A DNA stretch of 64,000 nt from CAVZZG01 sp963779685. Lineage in GTDB: Bacteria; Actinomycetota; Thermoleophilia; Gaiellales; F1-60-MAGs149. The stretch spans positions 124,001 to 188,000 of the forward strand of contig CAVZZG010000001.1 of assembly GCA_963779685.1 (NCBI GenBank), read 5' to 3'. Made by a program: the position numbers and the translations under genes. The notes below the pieces were generated by a model. It worked only from the letters and a program-made list of their open reading frames with translations, was not told the DNA's origin and searched no databases. This document shows, one piece after another, positions 34,057-43,263 of the stretch. Position 1 is the stretch's first letter, and each line of letters begins with the position of its first letter.

Positions 34057-34991
34057 CCACGCTGCGCGACGTCGCCCGCGCTGCCGGCGTCTCCAAGTCC
34101 ACCGTGTCGAACGTGATCCGCGGCGGCGCGCCGGTGGCCGAGGACACGCGCCGGCGCGTGGAATCGGCGATCGCGGAGCTCGAGTACCACCCGAACGCTA
34201 TCGCGCGCTCGCTTCGGGCTCGCGCATCGAATACCCTCGGCGTTCTCGTGCCCGAACCCACGAACCCGTTCTACGCCCAGCTGGCGCTCGGCGCCGAGCG
34301 CGCCGCAGACGAGCGTGGCTACTCGATGCTCATCGCCAACACCGAGTGCGATGCGCGGATCGAGGCCGACGCGTTGCGGGCGCTGATCGCCCGCCGGGTC
34401 GACGGCGTCATCGTCGCCGGCATCTCGGCGGGATCCCGCCTGCACGCGACGTTGCTCGATCGCGAGATCCCCGTGGTGTTCGCGGGCTGCGGCGATCCCG
34501 ACGACGCGCGCCTCGGCATCGTCGACACCGACGACGAGGCCGCCATGGAACAGGTGGTCGAGCACCTCGCGGACCTCGGGCACCGGCGGCTCGCGTTCGT
34601 CCCGCACGACCTCGACGAGACCGGCGGCGATCGCAGGGAGCTGTGCTTCGCAGCCGCCATCCGGCGACGTAGGCTGCGGCTGGTGCCCATCGAGCGAGAT
34701 CCGACCGCGATCGCCGCGCACAACGACACGCTCGCGATCGCGACGATCGATCGGCTCGAGCGCGCCGGGCGGCGGGTGCCGGACGACGTGTCGGTGGTCG
34801 GCTTCGACGACATCCCGCTGGCCGCCCACCGCCGCCTCGAGCTGACGACGGTCCGCTCCGACGGGCGCGAGATCGGCCGGCGCGCGACGGAGCTCGTGAT
34901 CGACGCGGCCCGCGCAGGCGGGTTCGTGGCCCGCCGCGAGGTGCATCCCGCGCATCTCGTCGTCCGCGGCTCGACGGCAAGGGCCGCGTGA
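34053..34991 (+). CDS. LacI family transcriptional regulator, shortened effector domain
   Basis: 312 residues. The HTH is textbook (TLRDVARAAGVSKSTVSNVI), with the hinge helix ARSLRARASNTLGVLVP. The effector domain keeps NPFYAQLALGAERAADERGY and RVPDDVSVVGFDDIPLAAH. Between GHRRLAFV and PTAIAAHND it is about 20 residues shorter than usual, and the expected GY-A---G segment is replaced by an Arg-rich run (AAAIRRRRLRLV). It should bind the palindrome at 31994-32007 and control its own operon. GTG 34053 overlaps the previous stop, and its stop overlaps the ATPase start. Confidence 0.93.
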   Translation: MTTLRDVARAAGVSKSTVSNVIRGGAPVAEDTRRRVESAIAELEYHPNAIARSLRARASNTLGVLVPEPTNPFYAQLALGAERAADERGYSMLIANTECDARIEADALRALIARRVDGVIVAGISAGSRLHATLLDREIPVVFAGCGDPDDARLGIVDTDDEAAMEQVVEHLADLGHRRLAFVPHDLDETGGDRRELCFAAAIRRRRLRLVPIERDPTAIAAHNDTLAIATIDRLERAGRRVPDDVSVVGFDDIPLAAHRRLELTTVRSDGREIGRRATELVIDAARAGGFVARREVHPAHLVVRGSTARAA

Positions 34992-36097
34992 CCGCCGTCC
35001 GCTACGAGGGCGTCACGAAGCGCTTCGACGCGGTCGAGGCACTGAAGGCGCTCGATCTCGACGTCCCGGACGGCACCTTCTGCGTGCTGCTCGGACCGTC
35101 CGGCTGCGGCAAGACGACCGCGCTGCGCATCCTGGCCGGCCTCGAGATCCCGACCGAGGGCACGGTCCTGATCGGCGACCGCGACGTCACACGCGTCCAG
35201 CCGCGCGACCGCGACATCGCGATGGTGTTCCAGAGCTACGCGCTCTACCCGCACATGACCGTTGCCGAGAACATCGCCTACCCGCTGCGGATCCGCCGCA
35301 TGAGCAAGGCCGACCGGGCTGCCGCCGTCGACCGCGTGGCCGCCGCGCTCGAGGTCGGGCACCTGCTCGAGCGCCGGCCCAAGCAGCTGTCCGGTGGACA
35401 GCGCCAGCGGATCGCCCTGGCGCGTGCGATCGTTCGCGAGCCGGCCGTGTTCCTGATGGACGAGCCGCTCTCGAATCTCGACGCCAAGCTGCGGGCGTCG
35501 ATGCGCGGTGAGATCAAGCGGCTCCAGAAGCGCCTGGCGACGACGACCCTGTACGTCACGCACGACCAGGCCGAGGCGATGACGATGGCCGATCAGGTCG
35601 CGGTCATGCGCGACGGCGAGCTGCAGCAGGTCGCGCCGCCGAACCAGCTCTACGACCGCCCGGCCAACCGGTTCGTCGCCACCTTCGTCGGCAGCCCGCC
35701 GATGAACGTCGTGCCGGGCGCCGTCGACGCAGACGCGCGGTGCTTCGTCGTCGGCGGGTCGCGAGTCGCGCTGGGCGACCGCTTCGACTCGGTCGCGGCC
35801 GCGGGTGCGGTCGAGATCGGCGTCCGCCCCGAGGACCTCCACGTCGGCGATCCCGGCGGCCAGGGCCTCACGGGGGAGGTCTACGTCGTCGAGCCGATGG
35901 GCAACGAGACGCTCGTCGACGTCGTCGTGGCCGAGTCGCGGATGATGGTCCGCGCACCGCGCGGGTTCTCCGCCGAGGTCGGCGCCGCGGTCACCGTCGC
36001 GGTCGACGTCTCAGCTGCCTGCTTCTTCACCGCCGACGGAACGACGGCGGTCCACCGCACCGACCGGTCAACCAGTCCGAACGGAGGAAACGGATGA
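34988..36097 (+). CDS. ABC importer ATPase (MalK/UgpC family)
   Basis: 369 residues, the length of CUT1-type ATPases with a C-terminal regulatory domain. Walker A LLGPSGCGKTTALRIL, Q-loop MVFQSYALYPHMTV, signature LSGGQRQRIALARAI, Walker B VFLMDEPLSNLDAKLR and the switch His in YVTHDQAEAMT are intact. A TOBE-like domain follows (GVRPEDLHV). It powers the import system encoded immediately downstream. GTG 34988 overlaps the LacI stop. MalK-type ATPases can serve several CUT1 importers, but here a dedicated set is present. Confidence 0.96.
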   Translation: MTAVRYEGVTKRFDAVEALKALDLDVPDGTFCVLLGPSGCGKTTALRILAGLEIPTEGTVLIGDRDVTRVQPRDRDIAMVFQSYALYPHMTVAENIAYPLRIRRMSKADRAAAVDRVAAALEVGHLLERRPKQLSGGQRQRIALARAIVREPAVFLMDEPLSNLDAKLRASMRGEIKRLQKRLATTTLYVTHDQAEAMTMADQVAVMRDGELQQVAPPNQLYDRPANRFVATFVGSPPMNVVPGAVDADARCFVVGGSRVALGDRFDSVAAAGAVEIGVRPEDLHVGDPGGQGLTGEVYVVEPMGNETLVDVVVAESRMMVRAPRGFSAEVGAAVTVAVDVSAACFFTADGTTAVHRTDRSTSPNGGNG

Positions 36098-37485
36098 ACG
36101 AGAACCAGGCGCCGTACGAGCGCCCCATCTCCCGTCGCAGCCTGCTGCGACGCGGTCTCGGCGTCGGAGGCGCGATCGCGGCCGCCCCCCTGCTCGCGGC
36201 ATGCGGCGGCGGATCCAGCAGCAGCTCGACCGCGGCCTCGACGGCGGCGACCGGATCCACCGGTGCAGCCACAGGGAGCGGCGAGATCGTCATCGGCACC
36301 TTCGCCGACGGCGCCATCGACGCCTTCCAGAAGGCGATCGTGCCGGTGTTCAAGCAGGAGACGGGTATCGACATCAAGATCGTCACCCAGCCCTACGACG
36401 CGATCTACCCGAAGCTCCTGCAGGACGGCCAGACGAAGGCCGGCCAGTTCGACATCTACATCATGGACGACCCCTGGGTGCCGGAGTACGCGGCCGCGGG
36501 CATCCTCGAGGACCTCGGCGCCGCGGGCCTCACCCCGAACCCCGGGTTCTCGCCGCCGTTCATCGAACTCGGCTACTGGCCACCGCAGACCGGCCCGCGC
36601 GTGAAGGGCTTCGAAACCGCCGATCCCACGCTCGTCGCGCTGCCGACGATCGGCGACCTGCAGACCCTCACCTACCGCAACGACATCTTCGCGAACGGTG
36701 CACCGGCCACCTGGGACGACTTGCTGACGACGGCCGAGGCCGCCATGAAGTCCGGGGCGATCAAGGACGGCTTCGTCTTCCGCGGTGTCAAGGGCAACCC
36801 GATCGTCACGAGCTTCTACCCGATCTTCCTGTCGTGGGGTGGCGTGTTCTTCGACGACCAGTGGAACCCGACGTTCAACAGCCCCGAGGGCAAGGCCGCG
36901 GCGGACTTCTTCGTCGGCAAGCTGAAGTCGATCGCGCCGAAGGGCGTCGCCGCCTTCGACTCGACCGAGGAGGGCGCGGCGATCCTCGGCGGCGATGCCG
37001 CGGCGATCATCCAGTACTCCGGGAACGCGATCAAGTCCGACGATCCGGCGCAGTCCAAGGAGGTCGGCAAGCTCGACTTCGGCGTCGTCCCGAAGCAGGT
37101 GAAGGCGCTCGCCCAGGTCGGCATCTTCATCCACGGCGTGTCGACCTCGGCGCCGAACAAGGACAACGCCATGACGTTCATGAAGTGGTTCCAGACCGAC
37201 GCAGCCCAGACCACTCTGGCTCAGGGCGGCGACCTCCCGGTCACCACCGCGGCCTTCCAGGACCCGACCGCGGTGGCCGCCCACCGGCTGCTGCCCGTCG
37301 CGCTCGATCAGCTCAACTCCGGCGCCCAGGCCCGCCCGCGGACGCCCGACTGGAGCCAGGTCGAGACGATCCTCGGCACCGAGCTGAACAAGGCCCTGGT
37401 GGCCGGAACGGGCGGCGCCCAGGCCATGGACAACGCCGCCACGCAGGCCAAGGCCGCTCTGACCCAGCTCGGGTACTACGGCTAG
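36094..37485 (+). CDS. Sugar ABC transporter substrate-binding lipoprotein
   Basis: 463 residues. The N terminus has a twin-arginine-like stretch (SRRSLLRRGLGVGGA) and a lipobox LLAACGGG with Cys37 as the lipidation site, then a Ser/Thr-rich tether. The mature part is a family 1 extracellular solute-binding protein (IVIGTFADGAIDAFQKAI, FDIYIMDDPWVPEYA, VALPTIGDLQTLTYRNDIF, PAFDST-type ligand loops). ATG 36094 overlaps the ATPase stop and has a good Shine-Dalgarno (GGAGGA). Aromatic residues in the pocket suggest a carbohydrate, but its identity cannot be inferred. Confidence 0.94.
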   Translation: MNENQAPYERPISRRSLLRRGLGVGGAIAAAPLLAACGGGSSSSSTAASTAATGSTGAATGSGEIVIGTFADGAIDAFQKAIVPVFKQETGIDIKIVTQPYDAIYPKLLQDGQTKAGQFDIYIMDDPWVPEYAAAGILEDLGAAGLTPNPGFSPPFIELGYWPPQTGPRVKGFETADPTLVALPTIGDLQTLTYRNDIFANGAPATWDDLLTTAEAAMKSGAIKDGFVFRGVKGNPIVTSFYPIFLSWGGVFFDDQWNPTFNSPEGKAAADFFVGKLKSIAPKGVAAFDSTEEGAAILGGDAAAIIQYSGNAIKSDDPAQSKEVGKLDFGVVPKQVKALAQVGIFIHGVSTSAPNKDNAMTFMKWFQTDAAQTTLAQGGDLPVTTAAFQDPTAVAAHRLLPVALDQLNSGAQARPRTPDWSQVETILGTELNKALVAGTGGAQAMDNAATQAKAALTQLGYYG

Positions 37486-37507
37486 CTCGCGCACACCGGC
37501 GCCGCGC

Positions 37508-38383
37508 ATGCGGATGCAGGGGGCAGGGCCCGACCGGGCCCTGCCCTACCTGCTGCTGGCGCCCAGCGTCCTGCTGGTGCTGGCCGTGGTGGTCTATCCG
37601 CTGTACAGCGGCATCCGCACCAGCACGCAGTTCTGGCGGTTCGGGCACGCGGTGCGCGACGTCGGCCTCGACAACTACCGCCAGGCGTGGAACGACCCGT
37701 TCTTCCGCGACGCGTTGTGGGTGACGATCAAGTTCGTCACCTGCGCCGTCGCGCTCGAGACGATGCTCGGCCTCGGCCTCGCCCTGCTGGTGGCGCGGGA
37801 ACTCCGGTTCATGCGGTTCATCCGCGCATCGCTGATCGTGCCGATGGTCGTCACCCCGGTCGTGGTCGGCATCGTCTTCGAGCTGATCTACGCCACCGAC
37901 GCGGGCCTGCTCTCGAACGCCGCGGCGGATGTCGGCGCGAACCGGTCGGAGATCCTGGCCCACAACGGGACCGCCTTCCTGGCGATCGTCGTCATGGACG
38001 TGTGGGAGTGGACGCCGTTGATCTTCCTGATCCTGCTCGCCGGCATCCAGTCGCTGCCGGTGGAGCCGTTCGAGGCGGCCCGGGTGGACGGCGCGAGCAG
38101 CTGGCAGACGTTCTGGGATCACACCCTGCCGATGCTCAGGCCCGTGCTCGCCGTCGCCATCGTGCTGCGCACCATCGACGCGTTCACGACCTTCGACCAG
38201 GTGTACGTGCTCACCCACGGCGGGCCGGGAACCTCGACCCAGCTGGTCTCCATCTACGGCTACGACGTCTTCTTCAAGTTCCAGCAGTACGGGTACGCCG
38301 CAGCCATGTTGCTGATGGTCGGCCTCCTCGTGCTCGCGATCGCCGCGGTCGCGGCGCGACTGGTGCGGCGGGCAGCGCTGTGA
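37508..38383 (+). CDS. Sugar ABC transporter permease (MalF/UgpA type)
   Basis: 291 residues with six predicted helices. The N-terminal PYLLLAPSVLLVLAVVVYPL and the cytoplasmic EAA loop FEAARVDGASSWQTFWDHTL are characteristic of CUT1 permeases. A loop near residue 215-240 (FDQVYVLTHGGPGTSTQL) is the usual MalF/UgpA signature. It forms a heterodimer with the next gene product and couples to the ATPase through the EAA loop. It starts 22 bases after the binding-protein stop and overlaps the second permease gene. Confidence 0.95.
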   Translation: MRMQGAGPDRALPYLLLAPSVLLVLAVVVYPLYSGIRTSTQFWRFGHAVRDVGLDNYRQAWNDPFFRDALWVTIKFVTCAVALETMLGLGLALLVARELRFMRFIRASLIVPMVVTPVVVGIVFELIYATDAGLLSNAAADVGANRSEILAHNGTAFLAIVVMDVWEWTPLIFLILLAGIQSLPVEPFEAARVDGASSWQTFWDHTLPMLRPVLAVAIVLRTIDAFTTFDQVYVLTHGGPGTSTQLVSIYGYDVFFKFQQYGYAAAMLLMVGLLVLAIAAVAARLVRRAAL

Positions 38384-39195
38384 AGCGCTGGCTGTACGGC
38401 CTCGGCCTCGTCGCCGCGCTGACCTGGTCGCTGATCCCGATCGTCTGGATGATCGAGACCTCCCTGAAGTCGAACAAGGAGATCTCGCAGGACGGCACGC
38501 TCTTCCCGCACACGCCGACCCTGGCCAACTACCAGCGGCTGTTCTCCGATCACTTCTTCGGTGACTACCTCGTCAACTCGATCGTCGTGACGACGGCGAG
38601 CGTCGCGATCTCGCTCGTGTTCGGCACGCTGGGAGCCTACGCGGTCGCCCGGTTCCGCCTCTGGAGGCGCGTAGAGCGCCGGGCCGCGGTGTTCCTCCTG
38701 CTCGCCCGCATCATCCCGGCGATCGTGATCGTCGTGCCCGCCTTCCTGCTCGCCGAGAGCCTCTCGCTGCTGAACACGTGGACGTCGCTGATCGTGCTCT
38801 ACACCGCGTTCAACGTGTCGTTCGTGGTGTGGATGATGGAGAGCTTCTTCCGCGAGATCCCGCTCGACCTGGAGGAGGCGGCGATGGTCGATGGCGACTC
38901 CCGGCTGACCGCGTTCCGGCGGATCGTGCTGCCGCTCGCGGCCCCGGGCATGGTGGCGACGGCCATCTTCGCCGTGATCGTGACGTACAACGAGTTCCTC
39001 TTCGCACTCGTCCTGACGGCGACCCCCGCGGCGCAGACGATGCCCGTCGGCGCCGCCAGCCTCATCGGCCGCATTGACATCGACTACGGCGGCATGGCGG
39101 CGGCCGGCGTTCTCGGCGCAACGCCGATCGTGATCTTCGCGCTGCTCGTCCAGCGCCACCTCGTGCGCGGCCTCACCATGGGCGCCGTCAAGTGA
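38380..39195 (+). CDS. Sugar ABC transporter permease (MalG/UgpE type)
   Basis: 271 residues, about six helices. The EAA loop reads LEEAAMVDGDSRLTAFRRIV, and SLIVLYTAFNVSFVVWMMESFF is typical of the MalG/UgpE partner. GTG 38380 overlaps the stop of the first permease gene. It is the last gene of the operon; after it comes a 465-bp gene-free region with REP-like hairpins. Confidence 0.95.
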   Translation: MKRWLYGLGLVAALTWSLIPIVWMIETSLKSNKEISQDGTLFPHTPTLANYQRLFSDHFFGDYLVNSIVVTTASVAISLVFGTLGAYAVARFRLWRRVERRAAVFLLLARIIPAIVIVVPAFLLAESLSLLNTWTSLIVLYTAFNVSFVVWMMESFFREIPLDLEEAAMVDGDSRLTAFRRIVLPLAAPGMVATAIFAVIVTYNEFLFALVLTATPAAQTMPVGAASLIGRIDIDYGGMAAAGVLGATPIVIFALLVQRHLVRGLTMGAVK

Positions 39196-39257
39196 CCGCC
39201 CCCGCCGCCCCCGCGCTCCCGAATCCCTCCTGACGCGCGCGCCTCCGTGCGTCGTTC

Positions 39258-39308
39258 GTGACGGGGACAGTCCCCGCACCGGCGCCCGGCGGGGACGGCC
39301 CCCGTCAC
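39258..39308. repeat. REP-like imperfect hairpin, copy 1
   Basis: Arms 39258-39276 and 39290-39308 match at 17 of 19 positions around a 13-nt loop. The left arm contains the odd palindrome GGGGACAGTCCCC. It lies 62 bases after the last permease gene. This GGGGACxGTCCCC type resembles extragenic palindromes linked to RAYT transposases, but no such transposase is in the window. Together with copy 2 it frames the gene-free stretch 39196-39660, whose middle (39309-39539) I could not assign. Confidence 0.7.
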
Positions 39309-39539
39309 GGGATCCGTGCGTTCGGCACCTTCCTGCCTCCAGCGTGCGCGGGGGCCGCGTGGTCGCGCACGTCATCGTCACGTGCCCGGCCGCGGGCCGC
39401 GTGGAGACGTCGGGCGCCGTGCGGCGGTCCGACGGTCCGCCGGCTCGGCACGGAGTCACCACGGGTCGACCTGGTCGCGGCGACGTGGCCTCTGGAGCGG
39501 CGTTACGTGCGCTGCGTGAACTCGCGTGCGTCGCGCATG

Positions 39540-39584
39540 ACGGGGACTGACCCTCGCGAGCGCGCGTTCGGGGGCTGTCCCCGT
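39540..39584. repeat. REP-like imperfect hairpin, copy 2
   Basis: ACGGGGACTGACCC (39540-39553) and GGGGGCTGTCCCCGT (39570-39584) form an imperfect stem. The upstream 24 bases (GTGCGTCG..C.TGACGGGGAC) repeat those of copy 1 directly with about five differences. It ends 76 bases before lon; the lon promoter region (TACCAT at 39624-39629) follows it. Confidence 0.65.
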
Positions 39585-39660
39585 ATCCAGACACACCGGG
39601 AATGGCTCGGGCCCGCGACCCGTTACCATACGAACCGAGTATCCAAAGGAAACCAGCTTC

Positions 39661-41972
<2,312 letters not shown>

Positions 41973-41976
<4 letters not shown>

Positions 41977-42293
41977 CGCCTGAGCAGCATCGGCAGGTCT
42001 GCAGCCGCTACGCGGCGGCTGCAGACCTGTTCGGCAGGCGCTGGTCGGTGACCGTGCTGGCGGCGCTCGTCGAGCGCCCGACGGTGCGGTTCAACCAGCT
42101 CCGCGACTCCGTGCCCGGCATCACGCCGAAACTGCTGGCAGAGCGGCTGCGGGACCTCGAGGCCGCCGGGATCGTCGAGCGCCGCCTGGTGCTTCAGCGG
42201 CCCGTGCTGATCGAGTACCGGCTCACCGAGAAGGGGCTGGCGCTGTCCCGCGTCGTGGCCGCGATCCAGGAGTGGGCGGACATCTGGGTGTAG
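41973..42293 (+). CDS. HxlR-type winged-helix regulator
   Basis: 106 residues, one HxlR/DUF24 winged helix: CSRYAAAADLFGRRWSVTVL, then FNQLRDSVPGITPKLLAERL and LRDLEAAGIVERR with the wing EYRLTEKG. An N-terminal Cys (Cys10), the usual redox or aldehyde sensing position in this family, is present. GTG 41973 overlaps the lon stop (GTGA), so it is co-expressed with the protease. A redox-responsive link to proteolysis is possible but untested. Confidence 0.88.
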
Positions 42294-42304
42294 CCTTCCG
42301 GATC

Positions 42305-42997
42305 GTGCGGATCTGGGCAGCGGTCTCCGTCCTCCTCTGCGTCTTCGCGGCCTCGGCTGCCGCGGCGCCTCGCTGTCGCGTCTCGACGGGCGTGCTCGCA
42401 CCCGGACACGACCTCGTCCTCGTCGCGGCCGGACTCCGGCCCGGATCGAGGTCGCCCGTGAACGTCGAGGTGGCGGGCCGGCGTGTCCGGGTGGGAGTCG
42501 CACGAGCCTCCCGCACCGGCCGGGCCCGCGTCGTCATCCACCACGCCGGCGCGGTGGCCGTTGCCGTCTCGAACTCCATCGGCGTCGTGCTGGGCACCGT
42601 CGTCGTGGCTGGCCAGCGCCTGCCGGTGTCGGTGCTCGGCGTCGTGCTCGACCCGATGTCGCTCGCCGTGGTGCCGGACGCGCCCGTCGGCTACGACGAG
42701 GCGCTCACGCTGCGGGTGTCCGGCCTCGCCATCACCGGCCCGCCGGTCGGGCTCGGTTTCAGCGACTGCGAGGGCGCGCCGCACACGGTGACGGTGGCCC
42801 GTCCCGCGGTCGCCGGCCCCGTCAGCGTCGTGCTCGCGGCGCACGCCGGCGCGCGTGGCGCCGTCGATGCGACCTGTTTCGCCCACCTCGGGCTGGAGGT
42901 CGCGCAGATCGACTTCACGATCGGCGAGACGGTCGCCGGTACCTACCGGGCGGTCGGTACGGCGACGGCCGCCTTCCTGCCGCCGACGGGTACCTGA
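42305..42997 (+). CDS. Secreted protein of unknown function
   Basis: 230 residues. The signal peptide (about 1-20, VRIWAAVSVLLCVFAASAAA) ends at AAAPRC. The mature part is Val/Ala/Gly-rich and probably beta sandwich, with four cysteines (two near the N terminus of the mature chain's ends, CR and DCEGAP, CFAH), but no recognised family. GTG 42305 is supported by TAGCCT (42291-42296) ending 8 nt upstream. It stands between the HxlR gene and infA. Confidence 0.65.
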   Translation: MRIWAAVSVLLCVFAASAAAAPRCRVSTGVLAPGHDLVLVAAGLRPGSRSPVNVEVAGRRVRVGVARASRTGRARVVIHHAGAVAVAVSNSIGVVLGTVVVAGQRLPVSVLGVVLDPMSLAVVPDAPVGYDEALTLRVSGLAITGPPVGLGFSDCEGAPHTVTVARPAVAGPVSVVLAAHAGARGAVDATCFAHLGLEVAQIDFTIGETVAGTYRAVGTATAAFLPPTGT

Positions 42998-43042
42998 CCG
43001 TCAGCGCTGACATACTGCGGCAGGTTCTTTACGGAGGATTGG

Positions 43043-43261
43043 TTGTCCAAGGAAGAGAAGATCGAGGTCGAGGGCGAGGTCACAGAAGCGCTGCCCAACA
43101 CCATGTTCCGCGTCAAGCTCGACAACGGACACGATGTCCTGGGTCACATCTCCGGACGGATGCGGCGCCATTACATCCGCATCCTGCCCGGTGACCGGGT
43201 GAAGGTCGAGCTCTCCCCGTACGACCTCACGCGCGGCCGGATCACGTACCGCTACAAGTAG
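43043..43261 (+). CDS. infA: Translation initiation factor IF-1
   Basis: 72 residues, a single S1/OB domain: KIEVEGEVTEALPNTMFRV, LDNGHDVLGHISGRMRRHYI and RILPGDRVKVELSPYDLTRG are diagnostic. IF-1 binds the ribosomal A site during initiation. The start is TTG 43043 with a good Shine-Dalgarno (GGAGG, 43033-43037, 5-nt spacing), so this essential gene uses a conventional leader unlike many neighbours. In many bacteria infA is within or next to the spc ribosomal operon; here it stands alone and converges on a helicase gene 2 bases away. Confidence 0.95.
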   Translation: MSKEEKIEVEGEVTEALPNTMFRVKLDNGHDVLGHISGRMRRHYIRILPGDRVKVELSPYDLTRGRITYRYK

Positions 43262-43263
43262 CC

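Noticed and set aside
42998..43042. Leader peptide or riboswitch before infA
   Set aside because: Only 45 bases with a plain Shine-Dalgarno; no conserved structure visible.
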